The notes beneath the pieces are model-generated. The model did not search any database. It had not been told where the DNA came from and saw only the letters and a list, made by a program, of their open reading frames with translations. A stretch of 64,000 nt of DNA from Duganella sp. 1224 (GTDB taxonomy: Bacteria; Pseudomonadota; Gammaproteobacteria; Burkholderiales; Burkholderiaceae_D). Location: positions 1-64,000 of the forward strand of contig NZ_JACBYS010000008.1 of NCBI RefSeq assembly GCF_013408245.1, written 5' to 3'. Positions 49,039-58,261 of the stretch are shown here, piece by piece. How positions within the stretch are numbered: the first letter of the stretch is position 1; each line of letters opens with the position of its first letter. The translations under genes were made by a program, and so were the position numbers.

Positions 49039-49047
49039 TGGTACAAT
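49039..49047 (+). promoter_or_regulatory. Extended -10 promoter of rnpB
   Basis: TGGTACAAT contains a TG extension and a TACAAT -10 hexamer (49042-49047). Initiation 7-8 bases downstream falls at the predicted 5' end of RNase P RNA. No convincing -35 is seen, which is usual for extended -10 promoters. Confidence 0.65.
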
Positions 49048-49054
49048 AGCGCCC

Positions 49055-49388
49055 GATGCAAGCCAGACAGCCGCTGGTCAGCGCGTAATGCCTGACGGGA
49101 GGAAGGTCCGGACTCCATAGAGCGGGGTGACGGTTAACGGCCGTCCGCCGAAAGCCCCTCGGGGTATAAGGCGAGGAATAGGGCCACAGAGACGAGCGTA
49201 TTAAGTTACGGTGAAACGCGGTAACCTCCACCTGGTGCAATTCCAAATAGGCACGCGATGATGTTGCTCGCGGAGCGTGCGGGTAGGAAGCTTGAGCGCT
49301 GGAGCAATCCAGCGCCTAGAGGAATGGCTGTCATAGCGCAGGTTCGCCTGCGCCGTAACAAAATCCGGCCTATCGGCTTGCTTCATCT
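49055..49388 (+). ncRNA. rnpB: RNase P RNA (class A)
   Basis: The catalytic RNA of RNase P, which trims the 5' ends of tRNA precursors. Conserved blocks are present: GGAGGAAGGTCCGGACTCC with ATAGAGCGG, CACAGAGACGAGC, GGTAACCTCCACC followed by GCAATTCCAAATAGG, and GCCTAGAGGAATGGCTGTC. The ends pair as helix P1 (GCAAGCC near 49058 with GGCTTGC near 49375-49382). At about 334 nt it is compact for class A, with short peripheral helices. A T-run (49397-49402) follows just before glpK. Ends are estimated from pairing. Confidence 0.95.
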
Positions 49389-49406
49389 AATTTCGATTTT
49401 TTCGCG

Positions 49407-50906
<1,500 letters not shown>

Positions 50907-50909
50907 GCT

Positions 50910-51671
50910 TCATGCCGGCGGCAGCGCGGCGACAAAGTTCCTGATGACGGTCGCCAGCGCCTGCGGCGCTTCCAGCGGCGACAGGTGGCCGCAGCCCGGC
51001 AGCACGTACAGCGTCGCCTGCGGAATGCGCGGCAGCAGCTCGGCTGCCAGCACCGCCACCGGATCCACCTTGTCCAGTTCGCCGGCCACCACCATGGTTG
51101 GCACGGCGATGCGTTGCACCTCGGCGCTGATGTCCTCGCGGCTGGTGTGGGCCGGCCAGGCGGCACGGGCTTCCGGCGTGCCGCGCAGGCTATCGGCCAC
51201 GACCTGTTCGCGCTGCGCCGCGGTCAGCGGTTTGGCGGTCAGCATGTGGTCGATGGCCATGCCCACCGAGGCCGGCGTATCGTAGGCGGCAGCCATGGCG
51301 GCACGCGCTTCCGGCGGCAATGCCAGCGGCGTTGGCGGCGAGGGCGCCACCAGGACCAGGCCCGCCAGGCCGGGCGGGCGGCGCGAGGCCAGCAACTGGG
51401 CGATCTTGCCGCCCATGGAGTGGCCGACCAGCACATAGCGCTTCAGGCCCAGGTCGGCAACCAGCTGTTCCACGTCGCCGGCGAAGTCGGCCAGCGCGTA
51501 GGCGTCTCCCTCGCGCGCGCCCGACTGGCCCCAGCCGCGCAGATCCGGCGCGATGGTGTGATAGTCGGCCGGCAGCGCGCTGATCACCTCGGTCCAGGTG
51601 CGCGAGCTGCCGCCCCAGTAATGCAGGAATACCAGTGCGGGACCGTCGCCGCCGCGTTCTTTGATGTGCAT
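50910..51671 (-). CDS. Alpha/beta-fold hydrolase
   Basis: A 253-residue hydrolase with nucleophile Ser85 in LVGHSMGGKI, oxyanion segment VFLHYWGGSSRTW, a cap region (about 120-180), an Asp in AGELDKVDP and the catalytic His in PGCGHLSPLE. Such enzymes hydrolyse esters, lactones or C-C bonds, and the substrate cannot be read. No signal peptide. It is divergent from a LysR regulator, with a T-N11-A-type palindrome between them, so it is probably that regulator's target. Converges with glpK. Confidence 0.85.
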   Translation of the reverse strand: MHIKERGGDGPALVFLHYWGGSSRTWTEVISALPADYHTIAPDLRGWGQSGAREGDAYALADFAGDVEQLVADLGLKRYVLVGHSMGGKIAQLLASRRPPGLAGLVLVAPSPPTPLALPPEARAAMAAAYDTPASVGMAIDHMLTAKPLTAAQREQVVADSLRGTPEARAAWPAHTSREDISAEVQRIAVPTMVVAGELDKVDPVAVLAAELLPRIPQATLYVLPGCGHLSPLEAPQALATVIRNFVAALPPA

Positions 51672-51724
51672 GATGTGCTCCGTTGTTGATGAAGATGGGC
51701 GATTCTAGATTCGATAGCTAGCTG

Positions 51725-51747
51725 TGATAATCCATGATTTGTTATCA
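51725..51747. promoter_or_regulatory. LysR-type operator between hydrolase and regulator
   Basis: TGATAA (51725-51730) and TTATCA (51742-51747) are perfect inverted arms separated by 11 bp, matching the T-N11-A rule of LysR-type sites. It lies in an AT-rich 107-bp space between divergent genes. Confidence 0.65.
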
Positions 51748-51778
51748 TGAATGCCTCATAAAATGATCGAATGGCGCC

Positions 51779-52705
51779 ATGGACCGGTTTGCATGCATAT
51801 CCGTATTTGTTGCGGCGGTGGAGGAGGGCAGCCTGGTCGCCGCCGGGCGCAGGTTCGGCTTGTCGGCCTCGATGGCGGGCAAGTATCTGGCCTGGCTGGA
51901 AAGCGATCTGAACGCGCGCCTGATCCAGCGCAGCACGCGCAGCCTCAGCATCACCGACGCCGGCCGCGCGTATTACAGCCGTTGCAAGCGCATCCTGGAA
52001 CAATTCGACGAGGCCAACCAGGAGGCCAGCGATGCCAGCGCAACCCTGCGCGGCCCGCTGCGGATCGCCGCGCCGGTCAGTTTTGGCGCGCTCCACATGG
52101 GCGACATCATCGCGCGCTTCCTGGCGGACCATCCCCAGGTCAGTGCCGACGTGCTGCTGGATGACCATTACGTTGACCTGCACACGGCCGGCATCGACGT
52201 GGCGATCCGCATCGGCCGCTTGCCGGACTCGGACCTGGTGGCCCGGCGGCTGGCGCCGTGCCGCATGGTGTTCTGCGCGGCGCCGTCTTACCTGGCGCGG
52301 CACGGCACGCCGCAAACGCCAGCCGACCTGCATGCGGCGCCCCGGTTGGCCTTCAGCGGCGCCGTCACCGCCGCCGACTGGCGCGTAACCGACGCGGCGG
52401 GCGGCAGCCACCAGATTGCCGGTCCGCTGCGCGCGCAAGCCAACAACATGCAACTGCTGCTGGCCATGGCGGTGGCCGGACTGGGCGTTGCCTACGGTCC
52501 CACCTTCGCTTTTGGTCCGGCCATCGCCCAAGGAAAACTGCGGCAATTGCTGCCCGATTGCGCTGCCGAGGAGCTGACGGTGCAGGCGATTTATCCCAGT
52601 TCCCGCTACCTGCCGTCCAAGGTGCGCAGCTTTATCGATCACGTGGCCGCGGCCTTCGCCGACGCGCCGCAATGGGACCAATTTTGCGCCGGCGACAGCG
52701 TATAA
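51779..52705 (+). CDS. LysR family transcriptional regulator (CrgA-type)
   Basis: A 308-residue LysR regulator: helix-turn-helix (about 1-60; FVAAVEEGSLVAAGRRFGLSAS, LNARLIQRSTRSLSITDAG) and an effector domain (about 90-295) with the FGALHMGDIIARFLADHP and VDVAIRIG-like segments (here IDVAIRIGRLPDSDLVARRL) typical of the CrgA/AaeR subgroup. It is divergent from the alpha/beta hydrolase gene, and the palindrome between them suggests it controls that gene and itself. Effector unknown. Confidence 0.9.
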   Translation: MDRFACISVFVAAVEEGSLVAAGRRFGLSASMAGKYLAWLESDLNARLIQRSTRSLSITDAGRAYYSRCKRILEQFDEANQEASDASATLRGPLRIAAPVSFGALHMGDIIARFLADHPQVSADVLLDDHYVDLHTAGIDVAIRIGRLPDSDLVARRLAPCRMVFCAAPSYLARHGTPQTPADLHAAPRLAFSGAVTAADWRVTDAAGGSHQIAGPLRAQANNMQLLLAMAVAGLGVAYGPTFAFGPAIAQGKLRQLLPDCAAEELTVQAIYPSSRYLPSKVRSFIDHVAAAFADAPQWDQFCAGDSV

Positions 52706-53098
52706 TGGCGCCCCAAGGCCGCAGCTGCTCCGCAAAATTTGTATAGACAAGTTGCGTGGCATGCTTGTCGTTATGTAAAGTTTTCTCCTTGTTTTGTGAA
52801 GGTTCCGCACTCCGCGTCAGGGCGCTCCTGATGCGACCTCTGGCATTTCCCCTCCTCTTTCTCCCATTTTTGGTGCGTTGTCTATTTGCTACTGCAATGT
52901 TGGCGGTTTGCAACTTTATGCATTTAGATCACTATTAAATTTTCGACTAAAACACATGGGTACAGATGAGGTGTCACCTTCACAACCTGACATAAGTACT
53001 TAATTTATCGGACTATTTTGTTTCTAGCCGGCTTCAAGGAATCGCGCTAAGTCCTTAATTTCATTACTAAAATCGCCGTTTCGATTGGCTGAAAGCGC
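52706..53098. other. Intergenic stretch upstream of the dcw promoter
   Basis: About 390 bases of lower GC between the LysR gene and the mraZ promoter. No convincing coding frame, tRNA or terminator is seen. Short open frames lack codon bias. A TATAAT overlaps the LysR stop but has no clear product downstream. It probably holds upstream control sequences of the cell-division cluster. Confidence 0.5.
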
Positions 53099-53127
53099 TT
53101 GACCACTATTCTTGCTTCCTCTAAAGT
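53099..53127 (+). promoter_or_regulatory. dcw cluster promoter (PmraZ)
   Basis: TTGACC (53099-53104) and TAAAGT (53122-53127) are 17 bp apart. Transcription would begin near 53134, about 120 bp before the mraZ GTG start. The MraZ repeats begin at the -10 and cover the start site. Confidence 0.75.
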
Positions 53128-53160
53128 GGGCATCTGTGTGAAAAAGTGTCTTTTTGTGGG
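53126..53160 (+). promoter_or_regulatory. MraZ operator (four direct repeats)
   Basis: Four pentamers, GTGGG (53126), GTGTG (53136), GTGTC (53146) and GTGGG (53156), are repeated at exact 10-bp intervals with 5-bp spacers. MraZ is known to bind tandem TGGG-N5-type boxes upstream of its own gene, and the position over the -10 and start site fits autorepression. Confidence 0.75.
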
Positions 53161-53252
53161 AAATTTTGCCTGACTTAGCGGACAGGGAAGTTCCATGCAG
53201 ATGGTCATGGTTTCATGCTCCGCTAACCATACTGAGGTAAAAAGGTAATCAC

Positions 53253-53681
53253 GTGTTTCAAGGCGCGTCCGCAATCAATCTCGATGCCAAAGGCAGGATG
53301 TCCATCCCTGCCAAGCACCGTGACGCGCTGTCGATCCAGTGTGAAGGCCGCCTCACGCTGACGCGCCACCCCGACGGTTGCGTCATGCTGTTCCCCCGGC
53401 CTGTGTGGGAACAACACCGTCAACAGATCGCTGCATGGCCCATGCAAGCCCGCGCCTGGCAGCGCATTTTCCTCGGTTACGCCACCGACGTGGAAATGGA
53501 CACCGCCGGCCGCATCCTGATCTCGCCCGAACTCCGCGCCGCCGTCGGCCTGGACAAAGAGGTCATGATGATGGGCATGGGCTCGCACTTCGAGATCTGG
53601 GACGCCGCCAAGATGGCGGAAAAAGAAGCGCAGGCCCTGGAGGCCGGCACGCCCGATGTACTCGCCAATTTCTCCTTCTAA
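53253..53681 (+). CDS. mraZ: Transcriptional regulator MraZ
   Basis: A 142-residue protein with two SpoVT/AbrB-like swapped-hairpin domains (about 5-50 and 80-125; LDAKGRMSIPAKHRD and MDTAGRILISPELR), the MraZ double DXXXR pattern. It forms a ring-shaped oligomer that binds tandem boxes and represses the dcw cluster. Translation starts at a GTG after GAGGTAAAAAGG. First gene of the cell-wall/division operon, 11 bp before rsmH. Confidence 0.95.
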   Translation: MFQGASAINLDAKGRMSIPAKHRDALSIQCEGRLTLTRHPDGCVMLFPRPVWEQHRQQIAAWPMQARAWQRIFLGYATDVEMDTAGRILISPELRAAVGLDKEVMMMGMGSHFEIWDAAKMAEKEAQALEAGTPDVLANFSF

Positions 53682-53692
53682 GGCTCCGTCAT

Positions 53693-54655
53693 ATGACCAC
53701 GACAACGGTGCCTGAATTCCAGCATCGCACGGTGCTGCTAGACGAAGCGGTTGCTGCGCTGGCGCTGGACGGCGCGCGCGCCAACGGCGTGTTCGTCGAT
53801 GGCACCTTCGGCCGCGGCGGCCATTCGCGCCTGATCCTGTCGAAGCTGGGCGCCAACGCGCGCCTGATCGCCTTCGACAAGGACCCGCAGGCCATCGCCA
53901 CCGCCGAACAAATCAAGGACCCGCGCTTCACCATCGTCCACGACAGCTTTGCCACCATGCGCGCGGCGCTGGCGGCCGAGGGCGTGGACAAGGTCGACGG
54001 CATTTTGCTCGACCTGGGCATCTCGTCGCCGCAGGTCGATGACGCCGCGCGCGGCTTCAGTTTCCGCAACGACGGCCCGCTGGACATGCGCATGGACACC
54101 ACGCGCGGCATCTCGGCGGCGGAGTGGCTCGCCACTGAAAACGAACAGACACTGGAAAAGGTGATAAAGGAATATGGGGAAGAACGGTTTGCTTTTCAGA
54201 TTGCAAAGGCGATTGTTGCTCGCAGGGCAGTCGAGCCAATTTCAACCACACGACAGCTTGCCGGCATCGTGGCAGGCGCGGTCAAAACCCGGGAGAAGGG
54301 CAAGGATCCGGCCACCCGCACATTTCAGGCTATCCGGATTTTCATCAATAAAGAGCTTGAAGACCTTGAAGTCGGTTTGAACCATGCGTACGACAGCCTG
54401 GCGCCCGGCGGCATCCTCGCCATCATCAGCTTCCACTCGCTGGAAGACCGGATGGTGAAGCGCTTCTTCGCGTCCAAGGCCAATGTCGAGCAGCCGGACC
54501 GCCGCCTGCCGATCCGCGCGGCCGACCTGCCGCAGCCGGAACTCAAGCTGCTGGCCAAGATCAAGCCGTCCGACCAGGAAGTGGACGAGAACCCGCGCGC
54601 CCGCTCGGCGGTGATGCGCGTGGCGCGCCGCCTTCCCATTCCGGAGGGCGCATGA
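53693..54655 (+). CDS. rsmH: 16S rRNA (cytosine1402-N4)-methyltransferase
   Basis: A 320-residue SAM-dependent methyltransferase: SAM motif VDGTFGRGGHSRLIL, DKDPQA, LLDLGISSPQVDDAARGFSF and the C-terminal SFHSLEDRMVKRFF. It methylates N4 of C1402 in 16S rRNA. Its stop overlaps ftsL. A block of about 250 bases (codons ~147-232, 54133-54390) uses A/T-ending codons (for example ATA, AGG, GGG, TTT, ATT) while codons on both sides end almost always in G or C. The protein is intact there. The likely cause is a recombined segment from another strain, or local constraint; see findings. Confidence 0.95.
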   Translation: MTTTTVPEFQHRTVLLDEAVAALALDGARANGVFVDGTFGRGGHSRLILSKLGANARLIAFDKDPQAIATAEQIKDPRFTIVHDSFATMRAALAAEGVDKVDGILLDLGISSPQVDDAARGFSFRNDGPLDMRMDTTRGISAAEWLATENEQTLEKVIKEYGEERFAFQIAKAIVARRAVEPISTTRQLAGIVAGAVKTREKGKDPATRTFQAIRIFINKELEDLEVGLNHAYDSLAPGGILAIISFHSLEDRMVKRFFASKANVEQPDRRLPIRAADLPQPELKLLAKIKPSDQEVDENPRARSAVMRVARRLPIPEGA

Positions 54656-54927
54656 GCGGCAAGATCAACCTGGTGCTGACGGTGCTGCTGGTGGGCTGCG
54701 GCCTGTCGCTGGTCAACGCGCAGTACCAGGCGCGCCGCCTGTTCATTGAACTGGAGCGCACGCAGGCGCAGGCGCGCCAGCTTGACATCGAATGGGCGCA
54801 GCTGCAGCTGGACCAGTCGACGCTGGGCAAGCACGCCCGCATCGAGGAAATCGCCCGCCGTGACCTGAACATGACGCAGCTGACCGCCGCCCGCACCCAG
54901 TACCTGACGCCGGAGCACGCAAAATGA
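54652..54927 (+). CDS. ftsL: Cell division protein FtsL
   Basis: A 91-residue bitopic membrane protein: one helix near the N-terminus (about 5-22) and a periplasmic coiled coil (about 28-80, FIELERTQAQARQLDIEWAQLQLDQ). FtsL forms the FtsQLB complex that activates septal synthesis. It overlaps rsmH by 4 bp and ftsI by 4 bp. Sequence is poorly conserved in this family, so the call relies on size, topology and position. Confidence 0.9.
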   Translation: MSGKINLVLTVLLVGCGLSLVNAQYQARRLFIELERTQAQARQLDIEWAQLQLDQSTLGKHARIEEIARRDLNMTQLTAARTQYLTPEHAK

Positions 54928-56699
54928 GCCGCGCCAGCAATGTGAACACCTCGCGCGTGGCCGCCTCGAAGGGCGTGGCCTTCTCGAAGAGCCCCGTGCT
55001 GGCCGTGCGTCTGCCGACCTGGCGCTCGCGCGTGGTGCTGTTCGTATTGTTCATCGCGTTCGTGGCGCTGGCGGTGCGCGCGCTGTGGTTGCAGGGCGTG
55101 TCGACCCAGTTCCTGCAGAAGCAGGGTGCCAGCCGCTACATGCACACGCTGGAACTGCCGGCCACGCGCGGCAAGATCACCGACCGCGATGGCCAGGTGC
55201 TGGCGTCGTCGGTGCCGGTCAAGGCCATCTGGGCGATCCCGGAAGACGTGCAGGAAGCGCCGCCGGCCAAGCTGAAACAGCTGGCCAGGCTGCTCGACAT
55301 GAGCGACGCCGAGCTGCAGAAAAAACTCGACTCGGACCGCAGCTTCGTCTACCTGAAACGCCAGGTGGAGCAGGATATCTCCGACCAGATCGCCAAGCTG
55401 GATATCGACGGCATCCAGACCCGCAAGGAATACAAGCGCTTCTACCCGCAGGGCGAGGTGACCACGCACGTCGTCGGCTTCACCAACGTCGAGGACCAGG
55501 GCCAGGAATCGATGGAATTGGCGCAGCAGAAAACGCTGCAGGGCATTCCAGGCAGCCGCCGCGTGATCAAGGATCGCCTGGGGCACATCGTCGAGGACAT
55601 CGAGTCGGTGCGCGAGCCGCATGACGGCAAGGACCTGGTGCTGTCGATCGACAGCAAGATCCAGTACATCGCCTTCACCCAGATCAAGGACGCGGTGGAG
55701 AAGTTCCACGCCAAGGCCGGCGCCGCCGTGGTGCTGGACGTGCACACCGGCGAGGTGCTGGCGCTGGCCAACTGGCCGACCTACAACCCCAACGACCGCT
55801 CCAAGCTGACCGGCGAACAGCTGCGCAACCGCGTGATGACCGACACCTTTGAGCCGGGATCGTCGCTGAAGCCGTTCACGGTGGCGCTGGCGCTGGACGA
55901 AAAACGCATCACGCCGCACACCATGTTCGACACCGGCAACGGCTCGGCGCTGATCGGCGGCCATATCATCCACGACACCCACCCGCACTACCTGATCGAC
56001 GTGCAGGGCATTATCCAGAAGTCGTCCAACATCGGCACTTCCAAGATCGCGCTGGGCATGCCGGCGCAGGATATGTGGGAGATGTTCACCAAGGTCGGTT
56101 TCGGCCAGCAGCCCAAGTGGGGCTTCCCCGGCGCGGTGGCGGGCCGCGTGCGTCCTTACAAATCGTGGCGCACGGTGGAGCAGGCCAACATGAGCTTCGG
56201 TCAGGGCATCTCGGTGTCGCTGATCCAGCTGGCGCGCGCCTACATGATCTTTGCCCGCGATGGCGACATCATCCCGCTGTCGTTCCAGAAAGTGACCGAG
56301 GCGCCGCATGGCACGCCGGTGATCAGCCCCAAGACCGCAGCCGAAATGCGCGAGATGCTGGAGATGGTGACGCAGCCGGGCGGTTCCGCCGTCAAGGCGC
56401 AGGTGCCGGGCTATCGCGTCGGCGGCAAGACCGGTACGGCACAGAAAGTGCTCAACGGCCGCTACTCGCAGAGCAAATATATCGGCAACTTCATCGGCAT
56501 GGCGCCGATGTCGAATCCGCGCTTCATCATCGCCGCCATGATCGACGAACCGGGCGGCCCGGTGCACGTCGGCGGCGACGTGGCCGGCCCGGTGTTCTCG
56601 GCGCTGGCGGCGCAGGCGCTGCGCGCCAAGAACGTGGCGCCGGACTCGGACCTGACCCATATCATCATTCCTGAATCTGCAGCACAGGGGAACATGTGA
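54924..56699 (+). CDS. ftsI: Septal peptidoglycan transpeptidase FtsI (PBP3)
   Basis: A 591-residue class B penicillin-binding protein: N-terminal anchor (about 36-56), non-penicillin-binding module (about 70-235; RGKITDRDGQVLASS) and transpeptidase with the active serine Ser313 in PGSSLKPF, SxN motif as SSNIGTSK and KTG as GGKTGTAQK. It crosslinks septal peptidoglycan with FtsW. Overlaps both neighbours by 4 bp. Confidence 0.95.
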   Translation: MSRASNVNTSRVAASKGVAFSKSPVLAVRLPTWRSRVVLFVLFIAFVALAVRALWLQGVSTQFLQKQGASRYMHTLELPATRGKITDRDGQVLASSVPVKAIWAIPEDVQEAPPAKLKQLARLLDMSDAELQKKLDSDRSFVYLKRQVEQDISDQIAKLDIDGIQTRKEYKRFYPQGEVTTHVVGFTNVEDQGQESMELAQQKTLQGIPGSRRVIKDRLGHIVEDIESVREPHDGKDLVLSIDSKIQYIAFTQIKDAVEKFHAKAGAAVVLDVHTGEVLALANWPTYNPNDRSKLTGEQLRNRVMTDTFEPGSSLKPFTVALALDEKRITPHTMFDTGNGSALIGGHIIHDTHPHYLIDVQGIIQKSSNIGTSKIALGMPAQDMWEMFTKVGFGQQPKWGFPGAVAGRVRPYKSWRTVEQANMSFGQGISVSLIQLARAYMIFARDGDIIPLSFQKVTEAPHGTPVISPKTAAEMREMLEMVTQPGGSAVKAQVPGYRVGGKTGTAQKVLNGRYSQSKYIGNFIGMAPMSNPRFIIAAMIDEPGGPVHVGGDVAGPVFSALAAQALRAKNVAPDSDLTHIIIPESAAQGNM

Positions 56700-58261
56700 C
56701 GACTTCTACTTTCGACCCATCGGCTGTCGCAGCCGCGATCCGCAAGCTGGCGCCCAAGGCGAACCTGGCTTCGGATTCGCGCCGCATCAAGCTGGGCGAT
56801 GTGTTCTTTGCTTTTGCACCCGTCGCCGGCGAGACCGCCGACGGACGTAACTTTATTGAAGGCGCCATCGAGCAGGGCGCGGCGCTGGTGGTGCTCGACC
56901 CGGCCGGCTTTACCTGGAACGACAAGTGGACCGTGCCTTACCTGACGGTCGAGGACCTGAAACAGCACGCCGGCTTCATCGCCCACGCGTTTTATCAGCA
57001 ACCGGATGCCGGCATGTTCACCGCCGCCGTCACCGGCACCAATGGCAAGACCTCCAGCGCCGTGTGGCTCGGCCAGGCGCTGTCGCGCGGCGGCGAGCCG
57101 GCCGCCGTCATCGGCACGCTGGGCGTGGGTGTGTTCAAGCCGCGCGGCGAAGTGGAATACGACGTCACCGGCTACACCACGCCGGACGCGGTACTGCTGG
57201 CGCGCTCGCTGGCCGACCTGCGCGACAAGGGCGCGACCTCGCTGGCGATTGAAGCCTCGTCGATCGGCCTGGATCAGGGCCGCCTGTCGGGCATGCACTT
57301 CGACGTGGCGCTGTTCACCAACCTGACGCGCGACCACCTGGACTACCACGGCACCATGGAAGCCTACGAGGCGGCCAAGGTCAAGCTGTTCGAGTGGCCA
57401 AGCCTGAAAACGGCGGTGGTCAATCTGGACGATCCGGCCGGCCTGCGCCTGATCGCGCACCTGAAATCGCGCGCGCCGCTGGCAGGCGAGATTCCGCTGA
57501 TCGGCTACACGCTGCGCGACGCGGCGGCGCAGCCGGATATCGACGGCGTGCTGGTGCTGCGCGCCAGCCAGCTGCGCGCGGGCCGCAGCGGCGGCACCGA
57601 ATTCCACCTGGAGTGCGCGCTGGGTGTGGCGCAAGTGCGCACGCACCTGGTGGGGGGCTTCAATATCAGCAATGCGCTGGGCGTGATGGGCGCGGTGCTG
57701 GCCAAAGGCCTGGGCCTGCGCGCCGCCATCGACGCGGTGGAAGCGCTGGAACCGGCGCCGGGCCGCATGCAGCAGGTGGGCGGCCACGACGCGCCGCTGA
57801 TCGTCATCGATTACGCGCACACGCCGGACGCGCTGGAGAAAACCCTGGCCGCGCTGCGCCCGGTGGCCGCCGACCGCGGCGGCCAGTTGTGGTGCGTGTT
57901 CGGCTGCGGCGGCGACCGCGATCCGGGCAAGCGTCCGCAAATGGGCAAGATCGCGCAGGCGGCCGACCATGTGCTGGTCACCAGCGACAATCCGCGCAGC
58001 GAAGAACCGCACGCCATCATCGAACAGATTTTGGCCGGCATGGACCAGAACAATCCGGCATCGACGGTGCAGGCGCTGGACGACCGCGCCGCCGCCATCC
58101 TGTCGGCCATCAAGCACGCCGCCAAGCCGGACGTGATTCTGCTGGCCGGAAAAGGCCATGAGCCGTACCAGGAAATCAAGGGCAAGAAGTTGCCCTTCTC
58201 GGACGCCGACCACGCGCAACTGGCGCTGTCGGCCCGCTTAACCATGATGAGGACGAATTAA
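56696..58261 (+). CDS. murE: UDP-MurNAc-tripeptide ligase MurE
   Basis: A 521-residue Mur ligase: P-loop TGTNGKTSSAVWLG (about 108-121), LEASSIGLDQGRL and the meso-diaminopimelate-type pocket DNPRSEEP. It adds the third residue (expected meso-diaminopimelate) to UDP-MurNAc-L-Ala-D-Glu. Start is a GTG at 56696 overlapping the ftsI stop; no ATG nearby fits. Its stop overlaps the murF ATG (TAATG). Confidence 0.95.
   Translation: MTTSTFDPSAVAAAIRKLAPKANLASDSRRIKLGDVFFAFAPVAGETADGRNFIEGAIEQGAALVVLDPAGFTWNDKWTVPYLTVEDLKQHAGFIAHAFYQQPDAGMFTAAVTGTNGKTSSAVWLGQALSRGGEPAAVIGTLGVGVFKPRGEVEYDVTGYTTPDAVLLARSLADLRDKGATSLAIEASSIGLDQGRLSGMHFDVALFTNLTRDHLDYHGTMEAYEAAKVKLFEWPSLKTAVVNLDDPAGLRLIAHLKSRAPLAGEIPLIGYTLRDAAAQPDIDGVLVLRASQLRAGRSGGTEFHLECALGVAQVRTHLVGGFNISNALGVMGAVLAKGLGLRAAIDAVEALEPAPGRMQQVGGHDAPLIVIDYAHTPDALEKTLAALRPVAADRGGQLWCVFGCGGDRDPGKRPQMGKIAQAADHVLVTSDNPRSEEPHAIIEQILAGMDQNNPASTVQALDDRAAAILSAIKHAAKPDVILLAGKGHEPYQEIKGKKLPFSDADHAQLALSARLTMMRTN

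Noticed and set aside
52756..52938. Short hydrophobic frame upstream of mraZ
   Set aside because: No ribosome site; hydrophobicity follows from the T-rich sequence, and the area is upstream control DNA.
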